Source of the DNA: JAEXNA01 sp041676625
GTDB lineage: Bacteria; Vulcanimicrobiota; Xenobia; Xenobiales; JADMJV01
Assembly (NCBI GenBank): GCA_041676625.1
Contig: JBAYRN010000004.1
Coordinates: forward strand, 31,362-95,361
Direction of reading: 5' to 3'
DNA: 64,000 bases
Shown here: piece by piece, positions 26,134 to 33,780 of the stretch
Layout: each line of letters begins with the position of its first letter
How positions within the stretch are numbered: position 1 is the first letter of the stretch
Made by a program: the position numbers and the translations under genes
Notes under the pieces: generated by a model
The model's database searches: none
Seen by the model: only the letters and a program-made list of their open reading frames with translations
Told to the model about the DNA's origin: nothing

Positions 26134-27230
26134 GCCGATAGAAGCTCGCTGTAAAGGCTGTGGTAGGTATTGGCCATCCGGGCTGAGTGGAAATTTTCTC
26201 GGGCCTTTTCGGCGGCGGCCAGGGCTCGCTCCAGAAAGCCATCCGGCGCCGCGCAGAAACGAGCCATGGCGTGGTACAGCGCATCCGTGTCCCCGGCCGG
26301 ATAGAGCTCGGCCGGGTAGTCGCGGCAGATTTCTTCCACCCCGGCAGAGTTCGCAGCCACGATGGGCCTCCCGCTGACCATCGATTCCAGGGTGACCAGG
26401 GAAAACGTCTCCCGGTGGGAGGGTACGACGGAGAGGTCCAGGCTGGCCAGGTAGTCCATGGGGTTTTCCAGGTGGCCCGGAAACTCTATCTCAAGCTTGC
26501 GGCGGGCGGCTTCGTGCTTCAACTCTTCTAGCGATTCACCATCACCGGCGATCGAGAAATGGAGTTTGAAATTTTCTTCTTGCAGGCGGCTCGCCGCTTG
26601 CAGAAAGTCCTGATGCCCTTTGCCTGGTCTCACCGGAGAAAGCACGCCGATTCGCAAGGGGCGGCCCGGAGTGGGGGGTCTCGGCTCCACCGCGGGTCCG
26701 GGTTCCATGCCGTTGTGGATTGTGACCATTCGAGTTTTTTCGGTCGGGTTGACCGCGCTTTTTGTCGCCTCGCGCAGGGCCTCGGAGACCGTGGTGATGG
26801 CGTGGCACTGGCTGTAGGCCCAGCGAAAGAGTGGTGAAAGGTTGGAATCAGGGTAGCTGTGTTCTGCTTTGATCAGGACCGTAGGAGGAGCCCCCGGGAG
26901 CTGTCGCGCCAGCGCTGAGGCCACCAGATCCCGGTGCCCGATACAATGCAGAACGGAGGCGTTGGCTGACTTTATTCGACGGTAGATGCTAAAAACACTC
27001 AGCATATCGACCTCGTTGCGAAACCCCACCGGGTGGAAGGGGAGCTCTCCTCGGTTTTGCGCCAGCCAGGATTGGGGACGAGCCACCAGGGCTTCCAAGA
27101 TACCTTGGTCGAGGAGTTCTCGGGCCAGGGACAGCACGTGCCGCTCGGCTCCCCCGAAGCCCTTGTTTTCGTCGGCCAGTAACACTCTAGGAGCCTGACC
27201 GGAAACCCCGCCGCCATCTCGCTCGTTCAT
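26130..27230 (-). CDS. GT4 glycosyltransferase whose start lies inside a 168-bp palindromic element
   Basis: The protein has 366 residues from the ATG at 27230. That ATG follows GGAGGGACAATA, a strong ribosome-binding site carried by the repeat element; the first ~14 residues (MNERDGGGVSGQAP) are encoded by the element and the family-like sequence begins only after them (RVLLADENKGFGGAERHV). An earlier in-frame TTG at 27308 would add 26 element-encoded residues but has a weaker site. The donor domain shows RIGVLSPVRPGKGHQDFL and VVPSHRETFSLVTLESMVSGRPIV, the GT4 E-x7-E motif. The gene continues the LPS operon. The element-derived N-terminus has no counterpart in GT4 enzymes that I know. Confidence 0.88.
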   Translation of the reverse strand: MNERDGGGVSGQAPRVLLADENKGFGGAERHVLSLARELLDQGILEALVARPQSWLAQNRGELPFHPVGFRNEVDMLSVFSIYRRIKSANASVLHCIGHRDLVASALARQLPGAPPTVLIKAEHSYPDSNLSPLFRWAYSQCHAITTVSEALREATKSAVNPTEKTRMVTIHNGMEPGPAVEPRPPTPGRPLRIGVLSPVRPGKGHQDFLQAASRLQEENFKLHFSIAGDGESLEELKHEAARRKLEIEFPGHLENPMDYLASLDLSVVPSHRETFSLVTLESMVSGRPIVAANSAGVEEICRDYPAELYPAGDTDALYHAMARFCAAPDGFLERALAAAEKARENFHSARMANTYHSLYSELLSA

Positions 27231-27354
27231 TATTGTCCCTCCGAAACAGTCCATTTGTCGCGAAATATTCCCGATATTACTCGAAAATGTCCAATTCCGG
27301 AGGACCAAAATGTCCTTCGCGATCTGTCAACGGGGTTTCCGGCCAGGCTCCTAG
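27187..27354. mobile_element. 168-bp MITE-like palindromic element, copy 1
   Basis: Terminal inverted repeats of 24 bases (27187-27210 and 27331-27354, one mismatch) start with CTAG. The interior is also roughly palindromic: CCTCC at 27238-27242 and GGAGG at 27299-27303 lie at identical distances from the two ends, each followed outward by an ATG (27230 on minus, 27310 on plus). Leftward, the ATG opens the downstream glycosyltransferase. Rightward it opens MSFAICQRGFRPGS and stops at the TAG in the tip. The tip's TAG on the minus strand is also the stop codon of the upstream glycosyltransferase gene. The second copy at 56034-56201 is identical except for 8 positions. No transposase is encoded. 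CTAG ends suggest a TA target, as with IS630- or IS427-type MITEs; that is inference. Confidence 0.85.
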
Positions 27355-28619
27355 TTTTTGTCAAGGCTGGTGACCTCCTGAAAAATGCGCGCCAACTCGC
27401 CGGTTTGGTGAGCAGCATTGAATCTCTGCACTTGCTCTTCGCAGATGCCGGGACCTTGCTTTTCGTCTCTAAAGAGGCATTCTAGGGTTTTTGCTGTTTC
27501 CTTCGGGGTGACATAGGAACAGATTCTTCCGAGGCCTGTTTCACGCAAGATCTGCGCTAGGGGAGAGGGGTCAGGCCCCAGCATGAGGATGGGCCTGCGG
27601 GCACCGATGTACTCAAAAACTTTACCGGTGAAGAGCAAGGAGGCGGTACTGACCTGCTCGATCATCAGAAGGTTCACGTGAGCTCTCACGATCAATTCTC
27701 TGACCTGGCGGTGGTCGACAAAGCCCAGGATTTCGATGAGCGAGGACCAGGGGCTTCGGGCGATGGCTTCCTTCACCTCACGGGTCATGCTCCCGGCCAG
27801 CTTTATCTGCACGGATTTAGCTCTTTCCGGGTGTTCCTCAAACCAGGCGTCCAAAATCTCTAGCAGGGGCTCGATGGGCCGGAGGTGGTAGAGGCCCCCG
27901 GTGTGCACGATGGTGAATTTTTCATGGAGAAGGGGAGGAGTGCCAGGGAAGTGGGCCGGGTCGAATCCGTTTGGTATGAGATGGAACTGCGAGGGGGACA
28001 GGTTGGCGGGGGCTCGGGCTGTGAGTCGCTCTACGATAGGAGGGGTGACGGTAACGACCGCATCGGCTGCGGCCAGGATAGATTGCTCCAACTCTTGCTC
28101 CTGGGCCAACCGCTTGAGCTTGCGAAAGTCCTGGTTGGAGGTGGTCCAGTCGTCTCGAAAGTCCAGCACCAGCGGGAGTCCGGTGGCTTTCTTAAGATCC
28201 CTTCCGACGACCAGGGTACTCCAGGGCTGGGAGGTTGCCCAGATCACCTTGACATCGCGCTCGGCGATAACGGCCCGGGCTCGCCGGGTCAGGGGTTTTA
28301 TCCAGAAGGCGCGATCATCAGGGAAGAAGAGTCGGTCGAAGGTCTTAAAGAGGTTGCGCACGATCTTTTCCCGGGGCACCTCCCAGGTATCGGCGTAGTT
28401 GTCAGGCTCAAAGCAAGGGACCCGTATGACTTCGATGTCCGGTGGGATCTCCGCGAGCAGGGAGGGATCCCGCGGTTCGTTCTTCGACCCGCCTTCCACG
28501 CACATGACGATAGGTTCCCACCCGTGTTGTTTCAGATAGCGGGAAAAGCGTAAAACGCGCATCACGGCGACCCCACCCAAGGGAGGGTAGTGGTAGGCAA
28601 GAAGCAGTACCCTGGGCAT
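27351..28619 (-). CDS. GT4 family glycosyltransferase (WbuB-like)
   Basis: The protein has 422 residues. It opens with VLLLAYHYPPLGGVAVMRV, the P-P-x-G-G pattern of WbuB/WcaI-type GT4 enzymes. It carries LVLDFRDDW near residue 155 and VTVTPPIVERL, IPNGFDPAHF and a donor loop at LLFTGKVFEYIGARRPILML. Such enzymes add sugars to surface polysaccharide intermediates. It lies 11 bases after the methyltransferase gene. Its TAG stop is formed by the tip of the palindromic element, which means that the element inserted at, or replaced, the original 3' end of this gene; the last few residues may therefore be altered. Confidence 0.88.
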   Translation of the reverse strand: MPRVLLLAYHYPPLGGVAVMRVLRFSRYLKQHGWEPIVMCVEGGSKNEPRDPSLLAEIPPDIEVIRVPCFEPDNYADTWEVPREKIVRNLFKTFDRLFFPDDRAFWIKPLTRRARAVIAERDVKVIWATSQPWSTLVVGRDLKKATGLPLVLDFRDDWTTSNQDFRKLKRLAQEQELEQSILAAADAVVTVTPPIVERLTARAPANLSPSQFHLIPNGFDPAHFPGTPPLLHEKFTIVHTGGLYHLRPIEPLLEILDAWFEEHPERAKSVQIKLAGSMTREVKEAIARSPWSSLIEILGFVDHRQVRELIVRAHVNLLMIEQVSTASLLFTGKVFEYIGARRPILMLGPDPSPLAQILRETGLGRICSYVTPKETAKTLECLFRDEKQGPGICEEQVQRFNAAHQTGELARIFQEVTSLDKN

Positions 28620-28630
28620 GCGATGAGGCT

Positions 28631-29419
28631 TTAGAACAACTCGGGGATATCGAGCCCGGGCTTACGGGTAACCCAGAGTTGCTTAAAGATGTCACCTTTC
28701 AAGTATTGAATGGGGATGCGTTCCAGCAATTCGAGACCAAACGCCTCCAGACGCTCTTCGATCTCTTCGTCGGAGTAGCATCTTTGAAAGAGCGTCTCAT
28801 CGAACCGCTCGTAGAGGTTTTCCTCCACCTTTAGAAAGCCCACGATGTTGGTTTCCAGGGTGCGGTCTTCGGCGATCAGATGGTAGGCACCGGAACGGTC
28901 TTCGTTTTCCACAAACACCGTACGTCCGTCCAGATGGCGTATCCCTTCCCAGCAGTTCATGTCAAACAAAAACAGCCCCTGGGGTCGCAAGGCCGCTGCG
29001 ATCTGCTGGAAGGCCAGATCCAACTCATCGTCTTCAAAGAGGTGATCGAGACTGTCGTGGGTGGAAATGATGCACGGGGCCTTGTTCTTGAGCTTGAAGG
29101 TGCGCATATCGGCCCGGGCAAAACGGATGTTGAGGTTTTGTCGCTTGGCTCGGAGTTTGGCATGACGGAGCATGTCCTCGGATAGATCGAGACCGACCAT
29201 CTGATAACCGTGTTTGGCCAACTCAGTCGTGATAACGCCGGTCCCACAAGCCAGATCGACGATCTCGGCTCCGGCTGGTAGGCGATACTTTTCCAGGCTT
29301 TCGAGGAGATGAGTGGTCAGTGATAGACAAAACTCTTCGGAGCCGAAACCGTCGTAGATCTCGGCAAAATAGCCATAGGTATTTACGCTTACGACTTCAT
29401 CGTCAGCCGAATTGTCCAC
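28631..29419 (-). CDS. Class I SAM-dependent methyltransferase
   Basis: The protein has 262 residues. The SAM-binding motif I is VDLACGTGVITTELAKHG (about residues 55-72), followed by motif II with the acidic GLDLSEDML and motif III region ARADMRTF. The opening NTYGYFAEIYDGF is the usual short N-terminal cap. This is a small-molecule or glycan O/N-methyltransferase type; location at the head of the LPS operon suggests methylation of a sugar residue. Start is GTG at 29419; no strong ribosome-binding site is seen, so the start is less certain. Confidence 0.85.
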   Translation of the reverse strand: MDNSADDEVVSVNTYGYFAEIYDGFGSEEFCLSLTTHLLESLEKYRLPAGAEIVDLACGTGVITTELAKHGYQMVGLDLSEDMLRHAKLRAKRQNLNIRFARADMRTFKLKNKAPCIISTHDSLDHLFEDDELDLAFQQIAAALRPQGLFLFDMNCWEGIRHLDGRTVFVENEDRSGAYHLIAEDRTLETNIVGFLKVEENLYERFDETLFQRCYSDEEIEERLEAFGLELLERIPIQYLKGDIFKQLWVTRKPGLDIPELF

Positions 29420-29491
29420 CAGTTCTTGCGTTTCCCGAGTTATGGTTGTCGAACTTCCTTACGCTGGTATCGCGCCCCCTTTTACTTCGTC

Positions 29492-29528
29492 CGAAGCCTC
29501 CGCTGTTCATTTATTCCAGCGGCTTCGC
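29492..29528. repeat. GC-rich hairpin between glycine-rich protein gene and methyltransferase gene
   Basis: CGAAGCC and CGCTG on the left pair with CAGCGGCTTCG on the right, leaving a two-base bulge and an 11-base AT-rich loop. It lies in the 140-base gap between two minus-strand genes. It has no T-tract, so it may be an mRNA stabiliser or weak terminator rather than a canonical terminator. Confidence 0.35.
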
Positions 29529-29559
29529 CGACGCGCCCAGACCAGACCTGTCCAGGCTT

Positions 29560-29970
29560 TCAGCGACGGACCGGAAACGGACTGGGGGAAAAGCCCCCAT
29601 AGCCCCCGCCCTTGTAGCGAGGGCCTCCTCCTACTTCCCATAGATACGGGGAGGTGTATCCGGCTGCCGGGCTCCTGCTATCGTAGGTCTTGAACTGAAG
29701 TTGGGTGAGATCGTTGACCATCATGGGCTTCAAGTCGAGTTGATAGCTGGTGGCCAGCGGATTGGCCTGGGCCATGTCGTCAGGGAGCAGGTGGGCGTAG
29801 GGATCCACCGACTGTTGATAGAGAGAATGAGTGAGGTTCAGATTGTCCCCGTAACGAAAGCAGTGGTCGGCCAGCCCTACCGCAGTCGTGGAAGCGACCA
29901 GGGTCATCAGTAGGGCACCACGGCAGAGCTGTGTCCTGGCGTTTTTAAAATGGTGTCGGAAGATATTCAC
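29560..29970 (-). CDS. Secreted glycine-rich hypothetical protein
   Basis: The protein has 136 residues. The basic N-terminus and hydrophobic stretch GALLMTLVASTTAVGLA form a signal peptide, so export is expected. The mature part is polar with a C-terminal glycine/tyrosine/proline tail (GGGPRYKGGGYGGF). No family is recognised. AAGGAG precedes the GTG start by 7 bases. It is 64 bases downstream of the Ser/Thr kinase gene on the same strand and may be the last gene of that operon, though secretion argues against it being a direct kinase substrate. Confidence 0.7.
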   Translation of the reverse strand: MNIFRHHFKNARTQLCRGALLMTLVASTTAVGLADHCFRYGDNLNLTHSLYQQSVDPYAHLLPDDMAQANPLATSYQLDLKPMMVNDLTQLQFKTYDSRSPAAGYTSPYLWEVGGGPRYKGGGYGGFSPSPFPVRR

Positions 29971-30034
29971 GGCGTAACTCCTTCTTGGCTATGGATGGTT
30001 GGCCGCTCCACGACAACGATCCTCCTTGGAGGGG

Positions 30035-30994
30035 TTATACCGTGGGTAAGAGATCTGCCAGCGCGGCCGTCACGGCTCCGGCGTCCTGATAGCGCTTCTC
30101 GGGATCCTTTTCCAGCAGCTTCATGATGATGGCTTCTAATGGAGGCGGTACTTCCGTTCGCTTTGATGGTGGGATCACGTGGGCCTTGCGGTGAAGCATG
30201 AGCACGGCCCGCGGGCTTTCAGCGGTGAAGGGGGGTTGGCCGGTCACCATTTCGTACAAGACGCAGCCCAACGAATAGAGGTCTGAACGGGGGTCGCTGT
30301 CGGTTCTGGAGGTGCGCTCCGGGGCCAGGTAGGCGGGAGTCCCAAAGTTGAGAGCGCCGCCGTCCTTGCCTTTGGTCGTTCCTCGCTTAAAGGCGGTGGA
30401 GATACCAAAATCCATGACCTTGATCTGTTTCGAGTTGGTGAGGAATATGTTCTGCGGCGAAATGTCGCGGTGGATCACACCCTTGCGATGGGCCCACCCC
30501 AGGGTATCGGCAACCACTCGGGCGATCTGGGCCGCTCTCTTTGGCTCTAGAGTACCTTCTCGCTTCAGAACCTCCCGCAAGTCCTCACCTTCCAGGTTTT
30601 CCATGACGAAGAAAGGGACTGTGCGCCCACCCGGATCTTTGAATTCACCGGTTCCCAGGACTTTCACTATCGAAGGATGGACCAGATCGACCCCGGCTGC
30701 AGCTTCGGCGTTAAAGACCTTGCGGAAACCGGGAACTCGAAGCGTCTCGAGGTGAGGGACTTTGATCGCCACGGTTTCTCGATCGGCCATGGCGCGATAG
30801 ACCGTGGCGTTGCCTCCCACCCCAACCGTTTCCATGACCAAGTATTGACCCAGCTTTCGGTTGGAGGGCAAGTGAGCGGGGGTCACTCGAAACGGGTCCT
30901 CCGGCATTTTTCGCGCGAAAAGCCGAATGAAAAGAATCACCACCAGAGTGATGAGAGTAATCTTAAAAAATATGATGGGGTTACCTTCTAGCAA
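30035..30994 (-). CDS. Membrane-anchored Ser/Thr protein kinase
   Basis: The protein has 319 residues. A single N-terminal membrane helix (IIFFKITLITLVVILFIRLF) is followed by a full Hanks-type kinase domain: glycine loop VGVGGNATVYRA, catalytic Lys in VAIKVP, HRDISPQN catalytic loop, DFG, GTPAYLAPE and DLYSLGCVLYEM. The N-terminal location of the anchor and the absence of an extracellular sensor domain distinguish it from PknB types. Start is TTG at 30994, 12 bases after the FHA-protein gene, with GAGGCGA upstream. FHA domains bind phosphothreonine, so the neighbouring FHA protein is the probable partner or substrate. Confidence 0.93.
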   Translation of the reverse strand: MLEGNPIIFFKITLITLVVILFIRLFARKMPEDPFRVTPAHLPSNRKLGQYLVMETVGVGGNATVYRAMADRETVAIKVPHLETLRVPGFRKVFNAEAAAGVDLVHPSIVKVLGTGEFKDPGGRTVPFFVMENLEGEDLREVLKREGTLEPKRAAQIARVVADTLGWAHRKGVIHRDISPQNIFLTNSKQIKVMDFGISTAFKRGTTKGKDGGALNFGTPAYLAPERTSRTDSDPRSDLYSLGCVLYEMVTGQPPFTAESPRAVLMLHRKAHVIPPSKRTEVPPPLEAIIMKLLEKDPEKRYQDAGAVTAALADLLPTV

Positions 30995-31006
30995 TCTCGC
31001 CTCTTC

Positions 31007-32431
31007 TTATTCTACCTCTTCAAGACCGATGGTAACACCTTCTGCCAATTCGAGTTTTGTCCCCACCTGGACCTGAGCTTCCAATCCGGCGCTGATCTCA
31101 AACCCGTCAACCCGGGCCGGAGCGGCGATGTTGGTGTGACGATAGAGAAGTTCATCTTTTTCTAATCGCAGAGTGCCTACCACCGGGGCCAGGGCGGGGT
31201 TTCGGATACTGACCTCACAATGAGCGGCCGTTCCCAGTCTGACCTGCTGCTTTAGCATGGGGTGGTTCCCTTCGGGGGATACGATGCTGAACCGCGAGTA
31301 TCTCTGCTGAATTCCGGGCACCACCCAGACAAACTCAAACTCTCCTACCAGAATCCGGGACCCGCTAAAAAGAGACGTCGCTTCTCCGGTGAAGTAGAGG
31401 TCGCCGTCCACGTCGAGAAATTGGTCTTCGGCGACGTGAAGGACGCGGAGTTGTACCTTACCATCGTGCATGGTGATTTGGCAGGTGGGCGAATTTGTGA
31501 GGGGAGAAAGGTGATGAAAGGATCGGCTCCGGGGGCCCAATTCGAAGGCCGTGGCACCCTTGTGGGGGACTTCGAGGGTCGCCCCGGCCCACCCGCCGTT
31601 CAGGAAATGCAACACTCCATTGGCTGGATCGCTTACAAATTCACGAGTTTTCTTGTTTTCCAGAGTGGTGTCCGAACCATGGGGAGCTAACCTGAAATGG
31701 AACTCGTGGTCCTGGTGAAAGAGATAGTCGTCCTCCAGCAACATAGCAGGACCGGCCGGTCGGAGGGGAATGGAAAGAAGGCCGCTGGGAACGTGAGACA
31801 CTCGATAGGCAGGAGGGTCAGCCAGCCGCGTTTCCACGGTGATGGTATCGGTCTCTTCATCGAAGCGGAGGTTTATCTCGTTGGCCTGTTGGCTGGCCAC
31901 GGAAATCACTCGCGCCTGTCCGGCACTCTCGTCGCTAGTCATGGCCGTGGTGCTTCGAAGATCGGCGAATCGAAGTTGGACCTGGGGCTGGCTGATGGAA
32001 AAGGATTGAGAGGCTCCGGTCTGGCGATTCTTCAAGGTCAGACCGGCGGTCGGTGGAGCGACCAGCGGTTCGGTTCGGCTCTCTGGTTTGGGGGCTACAT
32101 CCAGCACCACCACCAGGCGTCCCAGGGCCAGGGTGTCTCCGGGACTCAGTTCCACGGCCCTGGTCAGGTTTCTTCCGTTGATCAGGGTGGGGTTGGTCTG
32201 CGAACGATGGTGAGCGGTGAAGGTGCCCTTGCCGGGGTTCCAGATGAGTTCGGCATGGAGTCGGGACAGGGTGGGCTCCGGAAAAGTAAGGTAGGCCGGG
32301 GTGTAGGGCGTCTCGGGGGTGGCCCGGCCGATGCTTATAGAGGCCCGGGTGAGCGGGTGGACCTCTTGTTGATGAGAGCCTTCCATCACCTTCAGGCAAA
32401 GGCCGCTTTCGATCTCGTCAGTAGAGCTCAT
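31007..32431 (-). CDS. FHA-domain protein with additional FHA-like segments
   Basis: The start is the ATG at 32431, with GGAGGGC just before it, giving 474 residues; the longer open frame upstream overlaps the oxidoreductase gene and is not coding. Residues about 25-105 form a canonical FHA domain: ISIGRA, SRLHAELIW, and LINGRNLTRAVELSPGDTLALGRLVV. Two later regions (about 215-350 and 375-470, the latter with VRLGTAAHCEVSIRNPALAPVVG) keep the strand pattern but lack the key Arg/Ser residues and look like degenerate FHA folds. FHA domains dock on phosphothreonine, linking this protein to the kinase encoded directly downstream. It overlaps the upstream oxidoreductase gene by 14 bases. Confidence 0.87.
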   Translation of the reverse strand: MSSTDEIESGLCLKVMEGSHQQEVHPLTRASISIGRATPETPYTPAYLTFPEPTLSRLHAELIWNPGKGTFTAHHRSQTNPTLINGRNLTRAVELSPGDTLALGRLVVVLDVAPKPESRTEPLVAPPTAGLTLKNRQTGASQSFSISQPQVQLRFADLRSTTAMTSDESAGQARVISVASQQANEINLRFDEETDTITVETRLADPPAYRVSHVPSGLLSIPLRPAGPAMLLEDDYLFHQDHEFHFRLAPHGSDTTLENKKTREFVSDPANGVLHFLNGGWAGATLEVPHKGATAFELGPRSRSFHHLSPLTNSPTCQITMHDGKVQLRVLHVAEDQFLDVDGDLYFTGEATSLFSGSRILVGEFEFVWVVPGIQQRYSRFSIVSPEGNHPMLKQQVRLGTAAHCEVSIRNPALAPVVGTLRLEKDELLYRHTNIAAPARVDGFEISAGLEAQVQVGTKLELAEGVTIGLEEVE

Positions 32432-33749
32432 GGCGCCCTCCAATACTCTTTTCCGCTTTTCGGGCCGCCAGATAGAAGGGGTGCCAGAGGGCCGAAAGCG
32501 GCGGGGTGTACGCGCAATCAAGGTCTTGCATTTCTTGAACCGTGAGTTCCTGCTCCAGGCACAAACTCGCCAGGTCCACCAGCCCCGAGACCTGGGGAGC
32601 AAGGGCTTGCATTCCCATAAACCGGCCGGTTCTGCGATCCTCAAACAAGAGGCAACGCCCGGGGCCCCGGGAAGGGAAGGGGTAACCCTTCCCGCCCCAC
32701 TCCACCTCGATCGGGCGGCAGTCCGCCCAATCCTGGGGTAGACCCACCATGCCGAGCTCTTTAGAGAATAACCGAACCGCCAGGGCACCGTGAATGGCGC
32801 CCAGTCGGCGGCTGCCCCCGGCGGCGTTCTCACCGCAAACCCGGCCCAGACGTGCTGCCGTGGTAGCCAGAGGAACCCAGCGCCCCACTCCTCCCCGGGG
32901 ATTGGGGACCTCAACTCCATCGCCGCAGGCGTACACATTGCCGAGACTGGTCTCCCCTCGGGAGTTGACCTTGACGGCCCCGCTGGGCCCGGTGGAGGCT
33001 CCAGCTTCCTTGAGTAGTGTGGTCTCGGGTTCTATCCCGGAGGCGGTGAGAAAAGCATCGAATTGGCCGCGGGTTTCGCCCTGGGGGGTCCGGGCCACCA
33101 AAAGACCGCTTTCTAGGTCTATCTTCTCAACATCCGAATTGAGTTGGATCTCCACCCCCTGGCGAAGGAAGAGCTGCACCAGTTCCTCGGCCAGAGTGGG
33201 CGCCAGCCTGGCCGGGGCTGCGTCTCGGTGAAAGAGAGTGACCTTGATACCCAAGTGACAAAGCGCTTCAGCGGCCTCAAGGCCCACGTATCCTCCGCCG
33301 ATGACCGCCACTCTCCGGGGGGGGCGTTGCTGGATCTCCTGCTTGATCTTCCGGACATCGGCGATGGTGCGGAGCCGCCAGACTCCCGGTGCCTCGGGGT
33401 CCAATCCAAGATTTCGGGTGCAACGCGCTCGGGATCCGGTGCTCACGATCAGGCGGTCGTAGTGAAAAGTTTCGGCGCTGGATTCTAGCTTTCGTTGATA
33501 AGGGTGAATGACAGTGGCTCGAGTGGCCGGCCGGACCTCGATGCCTTCCCTCTCAAAATCGTTTAAGTCTCGAGCCTGCAGCGACTTCTCTTCCAGTTCA
33601 CCGCTCAAGAAATAAGGTAGCGAGCAAGTTCCACGACCGATTTCCCGTCCAGCCTCCAGGACGGTGATCCGGGCCGACGGATCCACTCGTTTTGCTCGCG
33701 TGGCAGCGGCCATTCCAGCCGCTCCGGCTCCGACAACCAGGATCCTCAT
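32418..33749 (-). CDS. FAD-dependent pyridine nucleotide-disulfide oxidoreductase (CoADR/NADH oxidase type)
   Basis: The protein has 443 residues. The FAD-binding motif is ILVVGAGAAGMAAATRAKR at the N-terminus, and a second dinucleotide fold VAVIGGGYVGLEAAEAL binds NAD(P)H. A single redox Cys occurs in GTCSLPYFLSG (about residue 42), as in CoA-disulfide reductases and NADH oxidases. NVYACGDGVEV is the C-terminal FAD-contact motif. The family reduces CoA or protein disulfides or oxygen. The gene overlaps the FHA gene by 14 bases, a surprising pairing that may reflect redox input to the kinase/FHA pair or simple packing. Confidence 0.9.
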   Translation of the reverse strand: MRILVVGAGAAGMAAATRAKRVDPSARITVLEAGREIGRGTCSLPYFLSGELEEKSLQARDLNDFEREGIEVRPATRATVIHPYQRKLESSAETFHYDRLIVSTGSRARCTRNLGLDPEAPGVWRLRTIADVRKIKQEIQQRPPRRVAVIGGGYVGLEAAEALCHLGIKVTLFHRDAAPARLAPTLAEELVQLFLRQGVEIQLNSDVEKIDLESGLLVARTPQGETRGQFDAFLTASGIEPETTLLKEAGASTGPSGAVKVNSRGETSLGNVYACGDGVEVPNPRGGVGRWVPLATTAARLGRVCGENAAGGSRRLGAIHGALAVRLFSKELGMVGLPQDWADCRPIEVEWGGKGYPFPSRGPGRCLLFEDRRTGRFMGMQALAPQVSGLVDLASLCLEQELTVQEMQDLDCAYTPPLSALWHPFYLAARKAEKSIGGRHELY

Positions 33750-33780
33750 TTGGCCTCGTTCTATCGGATATTAGAAGATC

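Noticed and set aside
27231..27308. Longer N-terminus for the glycosyltransferase starting at the TTG at 27308
   Set aside because: The extra 26 residues are element sequence, shared with the unrelated M16 frame, and the ATG at 27230 has a much better ribosome-binding site.
27187..27354. Promoter inside the palindromic element
   Set aside because: TTGACA occurs on the minus strand at the right arm, but no -10-like hexamer lies at 16-18 bases; only the translation signals are convincing.
32432..32938. N-terminal extension of the FHA protein over the oxidoreductase gene
   Set aside because: The extension is antisense-like noise (many Trp, Arg, Ser) lying on the same strand but in another frame of a clear flavoprotein gene; the ATG at 32431 has a strong SD.
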